Shown here in pieces: positions 8,927 through 18,119 of a stretch of 64,000 bases of DNA. Location: the NCBI GenBank assembly GCA_965227445.1, contig OZ245751.1:3038001-3102000 (forward strand), read 5' to 3'. Positions within the stretch are counted from its first letter, which is position 1, and every line of letters begins with the position of its first letter. This DNA is from DT-110 sp030148525. Its GTDB lineage: Bacteria; Bacteroidota; Bacteroidia; Chitinophagales; Saprospiraceae. Position numbers and translations under genes: made by a program. The notes beneath the pieces were generated by a model that was not told the origin of the DNA, searched no databases, and saw nothing but the letters and a program-made list of their open reading frames with translations.

Positions 8927-9223
8927 ATGTCTACATCGACAACTACATCACCAAAAAACACAGACATACCCTTCGAAGAACGCGAACAAGCTTTACGCCG
9001 CATGCGCGCACTGCTCGAACGCATGCGCAACCGACTCCACCGCCTTTCCGGCAAGCGCAAGCGGCGCGCACAACGCGCGTGGAAGCGTGTCAAACGCAAC
9101 CGGGGCCGCATGAAGCAAGCTTTCTACGAAGTAACTCTTGCCGACCAGAAGAAATGGAAAAAAGTTCGTCCCCGAATCGCTCGCACGTATCGCGAAGCTG
9201 AACGCACGCTGGAAAACGCCTGA
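8927..9223 (+). CDS. Small highly basic protein of unknown function
   Basis: This 98-residue protein is not recognised. A short polar N-terminus (Ser/Thr-rich) is followed by an extremely Arg/Lys-rich helical stretch (residues about 20-60) and a C-terminal helix with Trp-Lys-Lys and acidic residues. The predicted charge is strongly positive, compatible with binding nucleic acid or acidic membranes, but that is inference. It sits 27 bp upstream of ndh on the same strand. Codon use and position support a real gene. Confidence 0.6.
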   Translation: MSTSTTTSPKNTDIPFEEREQALRRMRALLERMRNRLHRLSGKRKRRAQRAWKRVKRNRGRMKQAFYEVTLADQKKWKKVRPRIARTYREAERTLENA

Positions 9224-9250
9224 TTTCTACTGACCCAACAATTACTATTT

Positions 9251-10549
9251 ATGACCTCCACGAAAACCAGCTTGCCCACGATAATCATTGTCGGGGGTGG
9301 TTTCGCCGGATTAGAGACCGCCCGCCGTTTGGTAAATAAGCCCGCAGAAGTAATCGTTCTCGACCGCAATAACTACTTCACCTTTCAACCACTTCTGTAC
9401 CAGGTGGCCACGGCAGGCTTGGAAATGCCTTCCGTGGTGTATCCGTTCCGACGCATCTTCCGTACGGCAAAAAATATTCGGTTTCGGCTGGCAGAAGTTA
9501 CAAAAGTGGACTCGGAAAACAACACTCTGCATACCTCTATCGGTGCGTTATCTTACGATTTTTTGGTTCTTGCGACGGGTACGCGTCCTGCGTTCTTCGG
9601 CCTGGATCCCTCGCGGGTAATGACCATGAAGACTACCCAGGACGCTCAATTCATTCGAAACACTATACTTACTGCTTTCGAGCGGGCCCTGGAGACTCCC
9701 GACAGCAAGGAACGTAAAGCCCTGATTAACCTGGTCATTGTCGGCGGTGGTCCGACCGGCGTGGAACTCGCTGGAGCTTTTGCTGAAATGAAGAATTACG
9801 TACTTCCCCGCGATTATCCTGACCTCGACATGGAGTGTATGAACATCCATCTCGTCGAAGGGGTAGACCGTATCTTGCCCGCAATGGATGAATCTTCATC
9901 ACGAGCCGCACAAAAGTATTTGGAAAATATGGGGGTCCGGGTTACACTAAACACCCTCGTCAAAGAATACGACGGAGTCAGCGTGCAGATTGACGGGCAG
10001 GATATACCTACCCACAACCTCATCTGGACAGCCGGGGTCGAAGCCAATCCGGTGGAAGGTATCGATCAGGTAAAAGACGTAAAGGGCAATCGCCTGCCCG
10101 TCGACCGGATAAACCGGATCGTTGGATATCGCAACGTATTTGCTATTGGGGATTTAGCCGCCATGCAGACGGATGAATACCCTCAGGGGCATCCGCAATT
10201 AGCCCCGGTCGCTATGCAACAAGGTAAGCACCTCGGTAAGAACCTGATTCAAATCATTGGTCAGCAACAGCCCGAGCCCTTTTCGTATAGTGACAAGGGT
10301 ACCCTGGCGACTGTCGGTCGTAATAAGGCAGTGGCAGAATTACCATTTGGAAAATTCAAAGGCTTTTTTGCCTGGTTCCTGTGGATGGGCATCCACCTGA
10401 TGAGTTTGGTGGGCTTCCGCAACAAAGTCGTGACATTCTTTAACTGGATGAGCGGTTACTTCCGGTACGACCGGGCTTTGCGGATCATTCAGTACCAAAA
10501 ACCGCACAAGCGAACCCACGAACGAGAACCATTGGAGGAGAATGCGTAG
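9251..10549 (+). CDS. ndh: Type II NADH dehydrogenase (NAD(P)/FAD-dependent oxidoreductase)
   Basis: The 432-residue protein has two dinucleotide folds: GGGFAGLETAR near residue 16 for FAD and GGGPTGVELAGAF near residue 165 for NADH. The FAD-contact motif FAIGDLAAM lies near residue 300. The C-terminal segment (FFAWFLWMGIHLMSLVGF) is hydrophobic and amphipathic, as in membrane-associated NDH-2 enzymes that pass electrons from NADH to quinone without pumping protons. QLAPVAMQQGKHLGKN is also typical. It may form a transcription unit with the small basic protein upstream. Confidence 0.88.
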   Translation: MTSTKTSLPTIIIVGGGFAGLETARRLVNKPAEVIVLDRNNYFTFQPLLYQVATAGLEMPSVVYPFRRIFRTAKNIRFRLAEVTKVDSENNTLHTSIGALSYDFLVLATGTRPAFFGLDPSRVMTMKTTQDAQFIRNTILTAFERALETPDSKERKALINLVIVGGGPTGVELAGAFAEMKNYVLPRDYPDLDMECMNIHLVEGVDRILPAMDESSSRAAQKYLENMGVRVTLNTLVKEYDGVSVQIDGQDIPTHNLIWTAGVEANPVEGIDQVKDVKGNRLPVDRINRIVGYRNVFAIGDLAAMQTDEYPQGHPQLAPVAMQQGKHLGKNLIQIIGQQQPEPFSYSDKGTLATVGRNKAVAELPFGKFKGFFAWFLWMGIHLMSLVGFRNKVVTFFNWMSGYFRYDRALRIIQYQKPHKRTHEREPLEENA

Positions 10550-10558
10550 CTTCATTTA

Positions 10559-10721
10559 AGAGCGTGTTTGGGATTTATCCTTTGGACTGCAAATGTCTAT
10601 TATTTGAACCTCACTGCAGCCTTTTTTCGCCCCGTAGCCATGCTACGAAGCTCAAAAAAGGCTTTGTGAGAACCAAATTCTAGACATTTTCGCCATCAAA
10701 AACAAATCCCAAACACGCTCT
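10559..10721. mobile_element. 163-bp MITE-like element, unoccupied copy
   Basis: It has perfect 18-bp terminal inverted repeats (AGAGCGTGTTTGGGATTT and its complement). The inversion continues inward (AAATGTCTA, ATTTG, TCAC and GCCTTTTTT have partners on the other arm) to a CGTAGC-cat-GCTACG apex, so the whole element can fold into one hairpin. The sequence reads the same as the copy at 58662 apart from a 122-bp insert there. There is no coding capacity. It lies 9 bp after the ndh stop. Confidence 0.85.
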
Positions 10722-10752
10722 AGTACTAATCACCCTATACCCATAAACAAAA

Positions 10753-10780
10753 ACCTCCAACAGCTGGGGCTGATGGAGGT
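10753..10780 (-). terminator. Terminator after the ECF sigma gene
   Basis: A stem ACCTCCA/TGGAGGT with a 14-nt loop, read on the minus strand, is followed by a TTTTTG tract 40 bp past the sigma factor stop. Confidence 0.65.
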
Positions 10781-10821
10781 CTTAGAATTCAAGTGGTTTT
10801 ATTTGGGTATATGCTTTATTC

Positions 10822-11349
10822 TTATGCCGCCCGACGAACATCGGCACCGTACCGGTCGATAATCATCTTTTTCATTTTCTTGCGGGCAAAAAAGATCCGG
10901 CTTTTAACAGTACCCATGGGAATATCGAGTTGGTTAGCAATTTCATGATACTGAAATCCTTGGTAGAATAAGAGAAATGGTACACGATACAGATCGGATA
11001 GCTTGTCGAGCATGGCGATTAACTCCTTCATCATGATGCTGGAATTGGCACCATTAGCAGTAGTGCTTTTGTTCTCTAAAGCAAAAAGAAAATCTTCAAT
11101 CGGTGCTTCTACCTGGTTACGGGTACGGCGCTTGCGGTAGTTGTTAATGAAGGTATTGCGCATAATGGTAGTGAGCCAGGCTTTAAAATTTGTACCTCTA
11201 GTAAACTTTTTGCGGTGTTTGTAGGCGCGGCAGGCTGTTTCCTGAATCAAATCTTTTGCGTTTTCTTTGTCGCGGGTCAGCTTCATGGCAAACGCAAATA
11301 ATAGATCGTTAAGTTGGTCAAATTCGGTTTGGAATTCAGTGGGTGTCAT
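10822..11349 (-). CDS. ECF-type RNA polymerase sigma factor
   Basis: The 175-residue protein has region 2 (FAFAMKLTRDKENAKDLIQETACRAYKHRKKF, then FKAWLTTIMRNTFINNYRKRR) and region 4 (LPFLLFYQGFQYHEIANQLDIPMGTVKSRIFFARKKMKK), separated by a linker. Region 3 is absent, so it is a sigma-70 family ECF factor. No anti-sigma gene is adjacent: upstream is a 297-bp spacer and then a divergent sigma-54 activator. It is close to the RpoE-like ECF factors common in Bacteroidota. Confidence 0.88.
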   Translation of the reverse strand: MTPTEFQTEFDQLNDLLFAFAMKLTRDKENAKDLIQETACRAYKHRKKFTRGTNFKAWLTTIMRNTFINNYRKRRTRNQVEAPIEDFLFALENKSTTANGANSSIMMKELIAMLDKLSDLYRVPFLLFYQGFQYHEIANQLDIPMGTVKSRIFFARKKMKKMIIDRYGADVRRAA

Positions 11350-11646
11350 AGACTATATCAAGGTTTTGTTTTCAATATCACCTATCATAATGCAAAGGCC
11401 GTGCCAAAACCACAAATAGCTGAAAACCAGCACAATACAACCTGCCACACCCTCTATAATTGATTGTATTTAATCACTTTTCTTTTATTTAGGAACTTTT
11501 TTTTGAGGCCTGCTGTTTTTGTGATATTATTCATGCAAGAAAAGAAGGGGTCATTTTTTTCCTGCGTAAAATCATACTTCTCGCAAGAAGTAATCATCAA
11601 CCTGCTTTTTTATTTGGTGTTAATGGTGTAACTCTACAAACAACGT
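11350..11646. other. Divergent promoter region, sigma factor / sigma-54 activator
   Basis: The 297-bp spacer is AT-rich with homopolymer T tracts. I see no clear Bacteroidota -33/-7 pair, no sigma-54 GG-N10-GC box and no repeat family in it. It must hold both promoters of the divergent regulators. Confidence 0.4.
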
Positions 11647-14169
11647 ATGCTAGAACCATCTTCCTTTAGTCAGCTGGGGCCCTATCTAAAGTTGTTGGAG
11701 ATGATCCGTCAGGGCGTTTTGCTCGTGGATGAATCCGGAAAAATTCTGGGTCTCAATGCCCTGGCCCAGCAACAACTCAATTATCCTTCCGAAGAATTGG
11801 AAGGCATGACTATCTTTGAGGTTAATCCGCACTACACCTTATTAAACTGGCGCAAGCTCTGGCGCCGATTAATGGAGGGCGAGCGCGTAGTGGACCGTAC
11901 GGAGTTTATCACCCAACAGGATATCGTTTATCCCGTGGAGATGGAGACCATCCTCTTGTCGGCCGGGAACCTCGAAGTGGCCTGTATTCTGGTCGAAAAC
12001 CTACTCGAAACCAACCGATACCGTGACCTGCTCGATGTGACAACCAAGATCAGCCGAATTGGCTGTTGGGAGCTGGACTTTATTAACCACCGGGCAACCT
12101 TTACCCGGGAAGCTTTCAGTCTGTTCGACCTGGACGAAGAAGAAGAGTCATTTTCATTTGAAGACGCTACCCGGCTCCTCAAGAACCTCTTTAAACCCGA
12201 AGATTACGATCGACTTTTACTGCACAGTAAAAATGCGGTGAAGAAGGGCGAAACATTTGATTTAGAGTGTACCGTTCATTCTCCAATGGGCCAAAAACAC
12301 GTCCTGCGAATCAAAGGAGAGCCTCAATTTTCCGAAGAACGCGCTTCAAAATTGTACGGGACCCTTCAGGATATTTCTCAAATAAACAGCCGTTCGGAAA
12401 ACCTCTTCATTGCCAAATTTGTGCTGGAACAAATGCGGGATCTCATCTTTTGGATCAGGCAGGACGGATCCATTTTCTACGCCAATGAAGCGGCTTGTAC
12501 CACTTTATCAACCACTCGAAAGCAAGTAAAGGCCAGCAATATTTGGAAATGGCTCCCCGAATTGAACGACGGCACCAACTGGCCGGAGTATTGGGAAAGG
12601 CTAAAATCCGAACGGACTCTTCAGACGGAAACGGCCCTCATGACCCGTCGCGGTGGCAAGATCCCCGTGGAATTGAATCACCATTTCCTAACCTGGGATT
12701 CCCAGGAATTTGACTGCCTGATCGTTCGTAACCTGGCCAAAAAGAAGGAAAGGGACGCGCTCATCGAAATGGTCAATTTTACACTGAACCAATCCAGCGA
12801 CCTGATCTTCTGGACCGACCGCCAGGCAAAGATTATTTACTTCAACGAATCGGTCCCCAAAGAACTCGGTTACTCCGAAGCGTTTTTGCAAAAGGCAACA
12901 CTCTTCGATATCAATCCGGACCTCACCCCCGATTCCTTTAAAACTTACTGGAATGAAATGGCCGAAAAAGGGCGCATCGAAAACGAGCACCCTTATTACC
13001 GGTCCGACGGTTCAGCCTTTTATGTAGAGGCCGTAGCTACTTACATATACTACCAGGGCCAGGAATGCTGCTGCATCACCATGCGGGATATTAGCCAGCG
13101 CAAAGAAAAGGAGGAAGAACTCCACCGGGCACTCGACGAGATACAAGCCCTACGCGACAAGGCCGAAACCCAAAAAACGTATCTACAGGAGGAAGTGACC
13201 AGCGACTATAATTTCAACAACATTATCAGCAAAAGCACCAATTACCACCAGATCCTGAAACAGGTGGCTCAGGTGGCTGACACGTCTTCTACCGTTCTTA
13301 TTCAGGGTGAGACGGGAACGGGTAAAGAGCTACTGGCCCGTGCTATCCACGGAATGAGCAATCGTGACGAAAGCCCTTTGGTCAAGGTTAACTGCGCCGC
13401 CCTGCCTACCGATCTGATTGAAAGTGAGTTGTTCGGCCACGAAAAGGGGGCTTTCACCGGAGCCTATCAGCAAAAGATTGGTAAATTTGAATTAGCCGAT
13501 GGGGGGACTATTTTCCTGGACGAGGTAGGCGAGATGCCTCTAGAAGTGCAACCCAAGCTCCTGCGCGTCCTTCAGGAAGGAGAATTTGAACGCGTAGGTT
13601 CCCCTAAAACACATCAGGTTGATGTGCGCGTCATTGCCGCCACTAATCGCAATCTGGAAACGATGGTGAAGGAGGGAACTTTCCGCGAAGACCTCTACTT
13701 CCGCCTAAATGTATTCCCCATATACAACTTACCTCTGAGGGAACGCAAAGAGGATATTCCACTGCTTATTCACCATTTTCTGAAGAAATACAATGCCCGC
13801 TCGGGAAAACAGGTCACCAAGGTCGATGAGAAAATGGTGCAAAAACTCCAGGAATACGAATTCCCGGGAAATATCCGTGAATTGGAAAACCTCGTTGAGC
13901 GAGGCGTTATCATCAGTAACGGGGAGGAGTTAGACTTGAAGAGTATCATGCCCGATCTTCGGTCTACGGGGCATGACATGCATTATTTCCCAACCCTCGA
14001 GGAAGTCGAACAACAGCATATTCTAGAAGCCCTGCGTCGCTGTCAGGGCCGGATCACCGGAAATAGAGGAGCCGCCAAACTCCTTGGCATGAACGGGAAG
14101 ACACTTGCTTCCCGTATGCGAAAATGGGGGATCGGCCGAATGGATTTTCTGGAAAAAGATACCGTATAA
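11647..14169 (+). CDS. Sigma-54-dependent activator with four PAS-like domains
   Basis: This 840-residue NtrC-class activator has about four N-terminal PAS-like domains (residues roughly 15-120, 130-245, 255-370 and 380-490) and a short coiled coil. The AAA+ domain follows, with Walker A GETGTGKE near 554, the sigma-54 contact GAFTGA near 601 and Walker B IFLDEVGE near 621. A Fis-type helix-turn-helix (GNRGAAKLLGMNGKTLASRMRKWGI, about 800-825) closes the protein. PAS domains usually sense redox, small ligands or light; the signal here is unknown. There is no receiver domain, so it is not a standard response regulator. Confidence 0.9.
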   Translation: MLEPSSFSQLGPYLKLLEMIRQGVLLVDESGKILGLNALAQQQLNYPSEELEGMTIFEVNPHYTLLNWRKLWRRLMEGERVVDRTEFITQQDIVYPVEMETILLSAGNLEVACILVENLLETNRYRDLLDVTTKISRIGCWELDFINHRATFTREAFSLFDLDEEEESFSFEDATRLLKNLFKPEDYDRLLLHSKNAVKKGETFDLECTVHSPMGQKHVLRIKGEPQFSEERASKLYGTLQDISQINSRSENLFIAKFVLEQMRDLIFWIRQDGSIFYANEAACTTLSTTRKQVKASNIWKWLPELNDGTNWPEYWERLKSERTLQTETALMTRRGGKIPVELNHHFLTWDSQEFDCLIVRNLAKKKERDALIEMVNFTLNQSSDLIFWTDRQAKIIYFNESVPKELGYSEAFLQKATLFDINPDLTPDSFKTYWNEMAEKGRIENEHPYYRSDGSAFYVEAVATYIYYQGQECCCITMRDISQRKEKEEELHRALDEIQALRDKAETQKTYLQEEVTSDYNFNNIISKSTNYHQILKQVAQVADTSSTVLIQGETGTGKELLARAIHGMSNRDESPLVKVNCAALPTDLIESELFGHEKGAFTGAYQQKIGKFELADGGTIFLDEVGEMPLEVQPKLLRVLQEGEFERVGSPKTHQVDVRVIAATNRNLETMVKEGTFREDLYFRLNVFPIYNLPLRERKEDIPLLIHHFLKKYNARSGKQVTKVDEKMVQKLQEYEFPGNIRELENLVERGVIISNGEELDLKSIMPDLRSTGHDMHYFPTLEEVEQQHILEALRRCQGRITGNRGAAKLLGMNGKTLASRMRKWGIGRMDFLEKDTV

Positions 14170-14265
14170 ACGGTTCGTTCTAATGCATTTAACAAAACCC
14201 AACCAAACACCTTGGCCCTTTCCCCGTTCTAGAGATGATTTTTTAAGAAATTATTCAATAATAAC

Positions 14266-14616
14266 GTGGAAATCTCTCGACCCAACAAACAAAAAACGAT
14301 CAGAGATCTGGATAACATTCTGCGGGAAAGCAATGAAAACCCCATAGTCACTACCTTTCTTAGCGATTGGCTGGGTGCCTCCCAGTTGCTGGAATCATTC
14401 ATGTCCGATCTGAAAGAAGAATACGAAGAAGATCCCATCCGCTTCTACCAAATTCCGGCAGACCACCATACTGAAAAGCTATACAGAAAATTCGGTATCG
14501 ATGGTTTACCTGCTACTGTCATTTTTGAAGATGGCAAGGTATCGGATCATTTCAAAGGAATCTTATCAAAGAACAAAATCCGTGAACGGATAGACGAACA
14601 TTTACCCTTGACTTAG
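14266..14616 (+). CDS. Thioredoxin-fold protein lacking the CxxC active site
   Basis: The 116-residue protein begins with GTG (MEISRPNK). It shows a thioredoxin fold: FLSDWLGASQLLESFMSDL where the WCxxC helix should be, IRFYQIPADHHTEKLYRKFGI, then the cis-proline segment GLPATVIFEDGKVSDHFKG. Both active-site cysteines are missing and no cysteine occurs anywhere. A redox role is therefore unlikely, and binding or scaffolding is more plausible. The start is weakly defined, and the gene lies 96 bp after the sigma-54 activator. Confidence 0.6.
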   Translation: MEISRPNKQKTIRDLDNILRESNENPIVTTFLSDWLGASQLLESFMSDLKEEYEEDPIRFYQIPADHHTEKLYRKFGIDGLPATVIFEDGKVSDHFKGILSKNKIRERIDEHLPLT

Positions 14617-14703
14617 TTTACCAAAGTCATCTCAGTATAACACCTGAGCTGACTTCCAGCCCGGTTAACTAGTCTTTTTTGCATTCCAAATAAAATATAA
14701 CAA

Positions 14704-14925
14704 ATGAAACGCTGGCTATTCAGCGTGTGCGCTGGCTTGTTCGCACTTATGGTACAGGCGCAAAGCGGACGCGTATACGATGATCAACAAATGGATGTCA
14801 ACAAAAATACCCAATGGTATGATACCCCCTATTTTTGGGTGGGTTTAGTGGTATTTGCAGTGCTCTTTATTTATTGGTTGTATCGGCGCAGCAACCGAAA
14901 CGCTCAAAATCCGCTCCACCAGTAA
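14704..14925 (+). CDS. Small secreted/membrane protein
   Basis: The 73-residue protein has a signal peptide (MKRWLFSVCAGLFALMVQAQ), a short polar segment, and one transmembrane helix (about residues 42-60) followed by an Arg/Asn-rich tail. I do not recognise the family. Its stop overlaps the start of the metallopeptidase gene (TAATG), so the two are probably translated together and may act in one complex. Confidence 0.6.
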   Translation: MKRWLFSVCAGLFALMVQAQSGRVYDDQQMDVNKNTQWYDTPYFWVGLVVFAVLFIYWLYRRSNRNAQNPLHQ

Positions 14926-15497
14926 TGCTGCACGTCGATCCCGACATTAATCAATTTGTACAAGACTGCTTTGAGGAAGCCCTGGCGGGGTATTCTCCGC
15001 TGCATGATCACACCATTCATTTACGCCGCAAGTACTTGAAAGATATGACTATGCGAGCCCAACCGATGGTGAATGGTGGTTTTTTTCGAAAAAGTGCCAG
15101 AGCCTACCGGGTTGATATTCAGGATCACACCCGAATCAATGAATCGGTTCGGGTTCCCGATCTGCCGCAACGAGTATTGGTAGGTTGGTTTGCCCACGAA
15201 TTGGGACATGTCATGGATTACCACCAACGCTCCTGGTCGAATCTGATTAAGTTTGGACTGGGTTATTTGCTCTTTCCGACGTTCCGGGTCGGAGCCGAAC
15301 GCAAAGCGGACCTTTACGCCATTGAATATGGTTTTGCGGAAGCGATAACCGCCACCAAAGAATTCTTGCTCACCGAATCCTCCATCCCCAATTCCTATAA
15401 GAACCGCCTCACCCGTTACTACATGACCCCGGAAGAGGTAGAGATTATGGTAAAGAAACGGGAATCAGGGACCATATTTCGGGATCGGATAATCTGA
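14925..15497 (+). CDS. Zinc metallopeptidase with HExxH motif
   Basis: The 190-residue protein starts at the ATG overlapping the previous stop (TAATG); the frame is open further upstream but that part lies inside the neighbouring gene. It contains AHELGHVMDYHQRS (zinc-binding HExxH, about residues 92-96) and GAERKADLYAIEYG, which would provide the third ligand (Glu) as in gluzincin or M48-like enzymes. No signal peptide is seen. It may act at the membrane through the coupled small protein. The substrate is unknown. Confidence 0.65.
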   Translation: MLHVDPDINQFVQDCFEEALAGYSPLHDHTIHLRRKYLKDMTMRAQPMVNGGFFRKSARAYRVDIQDHTRINESVRVPDLPQRVLVGWFAHELGHVMDYHQRSWSNLIKFGLGYLLFPTFRVGAERKADLYAIEYGFAEAITATKEFLLTESSIPNSYKNRLTRYYMTPEEVEIMVKKRESGTIFRDRII

Positions 15498-15498
15498 A

Positions 15499-17025
15499 TC
15501 ACCCTTTTTGTTCCATGAAGTTGAGCAGATCGCGCATATCTTCTGGTTTCATCACCTTCGGAACCTTTACCTGCCCACCTTTTTTCTTCTGCGTTTCCAT
15601 GAAATCATAGATTACCTGAACCGGAACTTGCCGAAGCCGGACTCCCGACAATGCTTTGTCTCTGGCCACCCCGTAGTTTTTATTTGCTTTGCGCAAAAAA
15701 CCATCCAGGATTTCTGCCCCTCGTTCGTTGTCAATAGAACCTTCTTCGGTTCCTACCACCCACTGGTGATAGTGATTACCGTCGGAATCTTCCAGGGCTG
15801 CTACGGCGTACTCATTGATTGCAACACCTAATTCCTCACCTAAGTGAGCAATACCCTTATTCATCTTTTCTTCCGACAATTGCGAGCCCACCACATTCAG
15901 GAAATATTTGGTGCGTCCGGAGATAACGATCTCCATTCGATCAATGTCCGTAAATCGCACCGTATCGCCGATCAGATAGCGCCAGGCTCCGGCGCAAGTA
16001 CTGATTAGCAGGGCGTAATCCTTATCAGCTTCGACCTCTTCAATGGGCACCACCACCGGATCGTCCAGCAGGTTGCCCTGCCCGTCGAACCCCTGTTCGT
16101 CGAATGGGATAAATTCGTAATAAATGCCGTGTTGGAGAGCCATTTCCATCCCCATGGTATCGGGGCGGGCGGTATAGGCAAAGTAGCCTTCGGAAGCCAA
16201 ATAGGTATCCTGGTAGTGAATTGGTTTAGCCATGAGTGCATCGAAGCTTTCCCGGAAGGGTTCCAGTGCTACACCACCCGATGCATACAGATGCAGGTCG
16301 GGCCACAGGTCGTGGATGGTATCCAGCTTATGTGTTTCGACAATTCGCTGGAGCATCTGCAATACCCAGGAGGGAATACCGGCGATGGCTCCGATATCCC
16401 ATTCCGGTGCTTTTTCTGCGATAGCCTTTACGCGTTCATCCCAATCGGTGATAGCGGCGATTTCCCGGCCCGGACGGTAAAAGAATTCAAACCATCCGGG
16501 AGCCTGGCTGGCATTGATGCCGCTAATCTCTCCTTCGTAGTGTTGCTGATATTTAGTCAGGTTCGATGAGCTTCCCAGCGCCAGAATCTCTTTCTCAAAG
16601 AAATCAGGAGGTAAGTCGTAGTTACTGAGGCTTTTGATCTGGGCCAGGCTGACGGTACGGATGGAGTCCAGCATGGCCTGGGTTACCGGAATCCGCTTGG
16701 ATTCCTGGCCGGTAGTACCTGAGCTCAACGCAAAAAAATCGGGCTTCCCGGGCCAGGTAATATTAGGGTGTTTCTGTTGTTGGTTCCACCACTGGTCGTG
16801 CAGTTGGTGATAATCGACAATGGGTACCTCCTCCCGGAACACCTGGCGAATATCGCCAGCCTCCAGTATACCGGCAAAATTATGGTAGGTCCCAAATGCC
16901 GTGGCTTCTGCGGTTTTGAGCAACTCTTCAAGGGTTTGAATCTGGTCTTCTTTTGGCGAAAGCCGGGAGGAAAACCGACTGCTTAGTTCAACGGCCGATT
17001 TAATCAAATTTCCAATTAATGCCAT
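15499..17025 (-). CDS. GH3 (auxin-responsive promoter) family acyl-adenylate enzyme
   Basis: This 508-residue protein is of the GH3 type, an ANL-like adenylating family that in plants joins acids to amino acids and is also found in Bacteroidota. Motifs are SSGTTGQESKRIP near residue 100 (ATP binding), YLASEGYFAY near 265 and GDTVRFTD near 350. The frame stays open to 17202 through a REP palindrome, so the ATG at 17025 (MALIGNLIKSAVEL) is the real start. It is convergent with the metallopeptidase gene, with a 1-bp gap. The bacterial substrate is unknown. Confidence 0.85.
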   Translation of the reverse strand: MALIGNLIKSAVELSSRFSSRLSPKEDQIQTLEELLKTAEATAFGTYHNFAGILEAGDIRQVFREEVPIVDYHQLHDQWWNQQQKHPNITWPGKPDFFALSSGTTGQESKRIPVTQAMLDSIRTVSLAQIKSLSNYDLPPDFFEKEILALGSSSNLTKYQQHYEGEISGINASQAPGWFEFFYRPGREIAAITDWDERVKAIAEKAPEWDIGAIAGIPSWVLQMLQRIVETHKLDTIHDLWPDLHLYASGGVALEPFRESFDALMAKPIHYQDTYLASEGYFAYTARPDTMGMEMALQHGIYYEFIPFDEQGFDGQGNLLDDPVVVPIEEVEADKDYALLISTCAGAWRYLIGDTVRFTDIDRMEIVISGRTKYFLNVVGSQLSEEKMNKGIAHLGEELGVAINEYAVAALEDSDGNHYHQWVVGTEEGSIDNERGAEILDGFLRKANKNYGVARDKALSGVRLRQVPVQVIYDFMETQKKKGGQVKVPKVMKPEDMRDLLNFMEQKG

Positions 17026-17131
17026 AGCGATGTTTTGGTGAGCTGTATAACTAGAAACCCCCGGCCTGCTATTTGTTTGTCCTACCCTCTCCCATTTTTT
17101 AACAAGTATAACGAGCGTGTCATAAAGAATT

Positions 17132-17194
17132 GGTGTCGGTCCGGAGGACCGAACACCTGGAAGTCGGTCCTCCGGACCGACACCTTTACCCACT
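17132..17194. repeat. REP doublet upstream of RAYT
   Basis: Outer arms GGTGTCGGTCCGGAGGACCG and its exact complement enclose a 23-nt centre. Each arm is itself a hairpin (GGTCC-GGA-GGACC). Two REPs in inverted orientation form a BIME-like unit 88 bp before the RAYT gene. Confidence 0.85.
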
Positions 17195-17282
17195 TTCATC
17201 ACCTATACGACAAAACCAGTATAGCATAGGACGTGAATAATGTCAATCTTGACAGCCGGAAGACACCCACAAATATTTTAGC

Positions 17283-17936
17283 ATGAATATTTACCGGCGT
17301 AAGCTTCCCCACATTCACCTGGATGAAAAGGATTACACACTGTGCTACCGTTTAGCGAATAGTATTCCAAGAAGTGTTTTCCGAAAATGGTATCAAGAAT
17401 TCGAGGCGGCATGTATGGAATTACCACCGACCCACTCTGATTTATGGACAAAAACAGACGAAAAAAAGCTTTTTCAAATAAAGAATGAGCTGCAATCAAA
17501 CATCGACAAATACCTTGATCAAGCACTCGAGGGACCAACCTATTTGAACCTTCCAGAAATAGCAAAAATAGTTATTGAGTCGCTACACTTTGTAGAATCA
17601 AAACTACAATACTGGACTATTTGGTCTTACTGCATAATGCCTAACCATGTCCATTTGGAATGTACCCTGAATGAGGGTGCCCCTGACCTGGAGCTGGTAC
17701 TCAAGAGCCACAAAAACTTTACAGCCTTAAACTGCAACAAACAGCTACAGCGGCGTGGCCCATTCTGGCAACCAGAGACATTTGATCGACTCATCAGAGA
17801 TGAACAGGACTTTAACCGTCGAATTTGGTACACCCTTCAAAACCCAGTGAAGGCTGGATTAGTGGAACGTTGGCAAGATTGGCCATACACCTATGTTCAT
17901 CCAATTATAAGACCTGACTACATTCTTGGGGCGTAG
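17283..17936 (+). CDS. REP-associated tyrosine transposase (RAYT, TnpA-REP)
   Basis: The 217-residue Y1 HUH protein has the histidine pair in MPNHVHLE (about residues 118-125) and the catalytic tyrosine in IWYTLQNPVKAGLVERWQDWPYT (about residue 183). The PFWQPETFDRLIRDEQDF segment is typical of RAYTs, single-copy relatives of IS200/IS605 transposases that cut and mobilise REP hairpins. The reading frame looks intact. REP doublets lie 88 bp upstream and 3 bp downstream, and related palindromes occur at 18120 and 47011. Base composition is more AT-rich than the neighbours, suggesting separate ancestry. Confidence 0.88.
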   Translation: MNIYRRKLPHIHLDEKDYTLCYRLANSIPRSVFRKWYQEFEAACMELPPTHSDLWTKTDEKKLFQIKNELQSNIDKYLDQALEGPTYLNLPEIAKIVIESLHFVESKLQYWTIWSYCIMPNHVHLECTLNEGAPDLELVLKSHKNFTALNCNKQLQRRGPFWQPETFDRLIRDEQDFNRRIWYTLQNPVKAGLVERWQDWPYTYVHPIIRPDYILGA

Positions 17937-17938
17937 TT

Positions 17939-17986
17939 GTCGGTCCGGAGGACCAACCTCCTGGAAGTCGGTTCTCCGGACCGATA
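17939..17986. repeat. REP doublet downstream of RAYT
   Basis: It has the same layout as the 17132 copy, starting 3 bp after the RAYT stop: TGTCGGTCCGGAGGACC, a centre with CTGGAAGT, then CGGTTCTCCGGACCGA. One base has drifted (GGTTC for GGTCC), leaving a G-T pair in the small hairpin. Confidence 0.85.
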
Positions 17987-18019
17987 CAAAAAAACCGCCG
18001 GGCGGGGAAGCTCGGCGGT
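17987..18019 (-). terminator. Terminator after the 18145 lipoprotein gene
   Basis: Read on the minus strand, stem ACCGCCG/CGGCGGT with a 12-nt loop ends in seven T residues. It also bounds the RAYT module. Confidence 0.7.
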
Positions 18020-18119
18020 CTCAGTTGCACTGGGGCGCGAAAAGAAAGTTCACATATGGGTCTTAAGAAAGGGGTAGTCTTGCATGGGTCATTTGGTACA
18101 TTGGGGTAACCAGAAAGGT

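Noticed and set aside
11350..11646. Sigma-54 promoter before the sigma-54 activator
   Set aside because: No GG-N10-GC or TGGCAC-N5-TTGC match could be found in the spacer.
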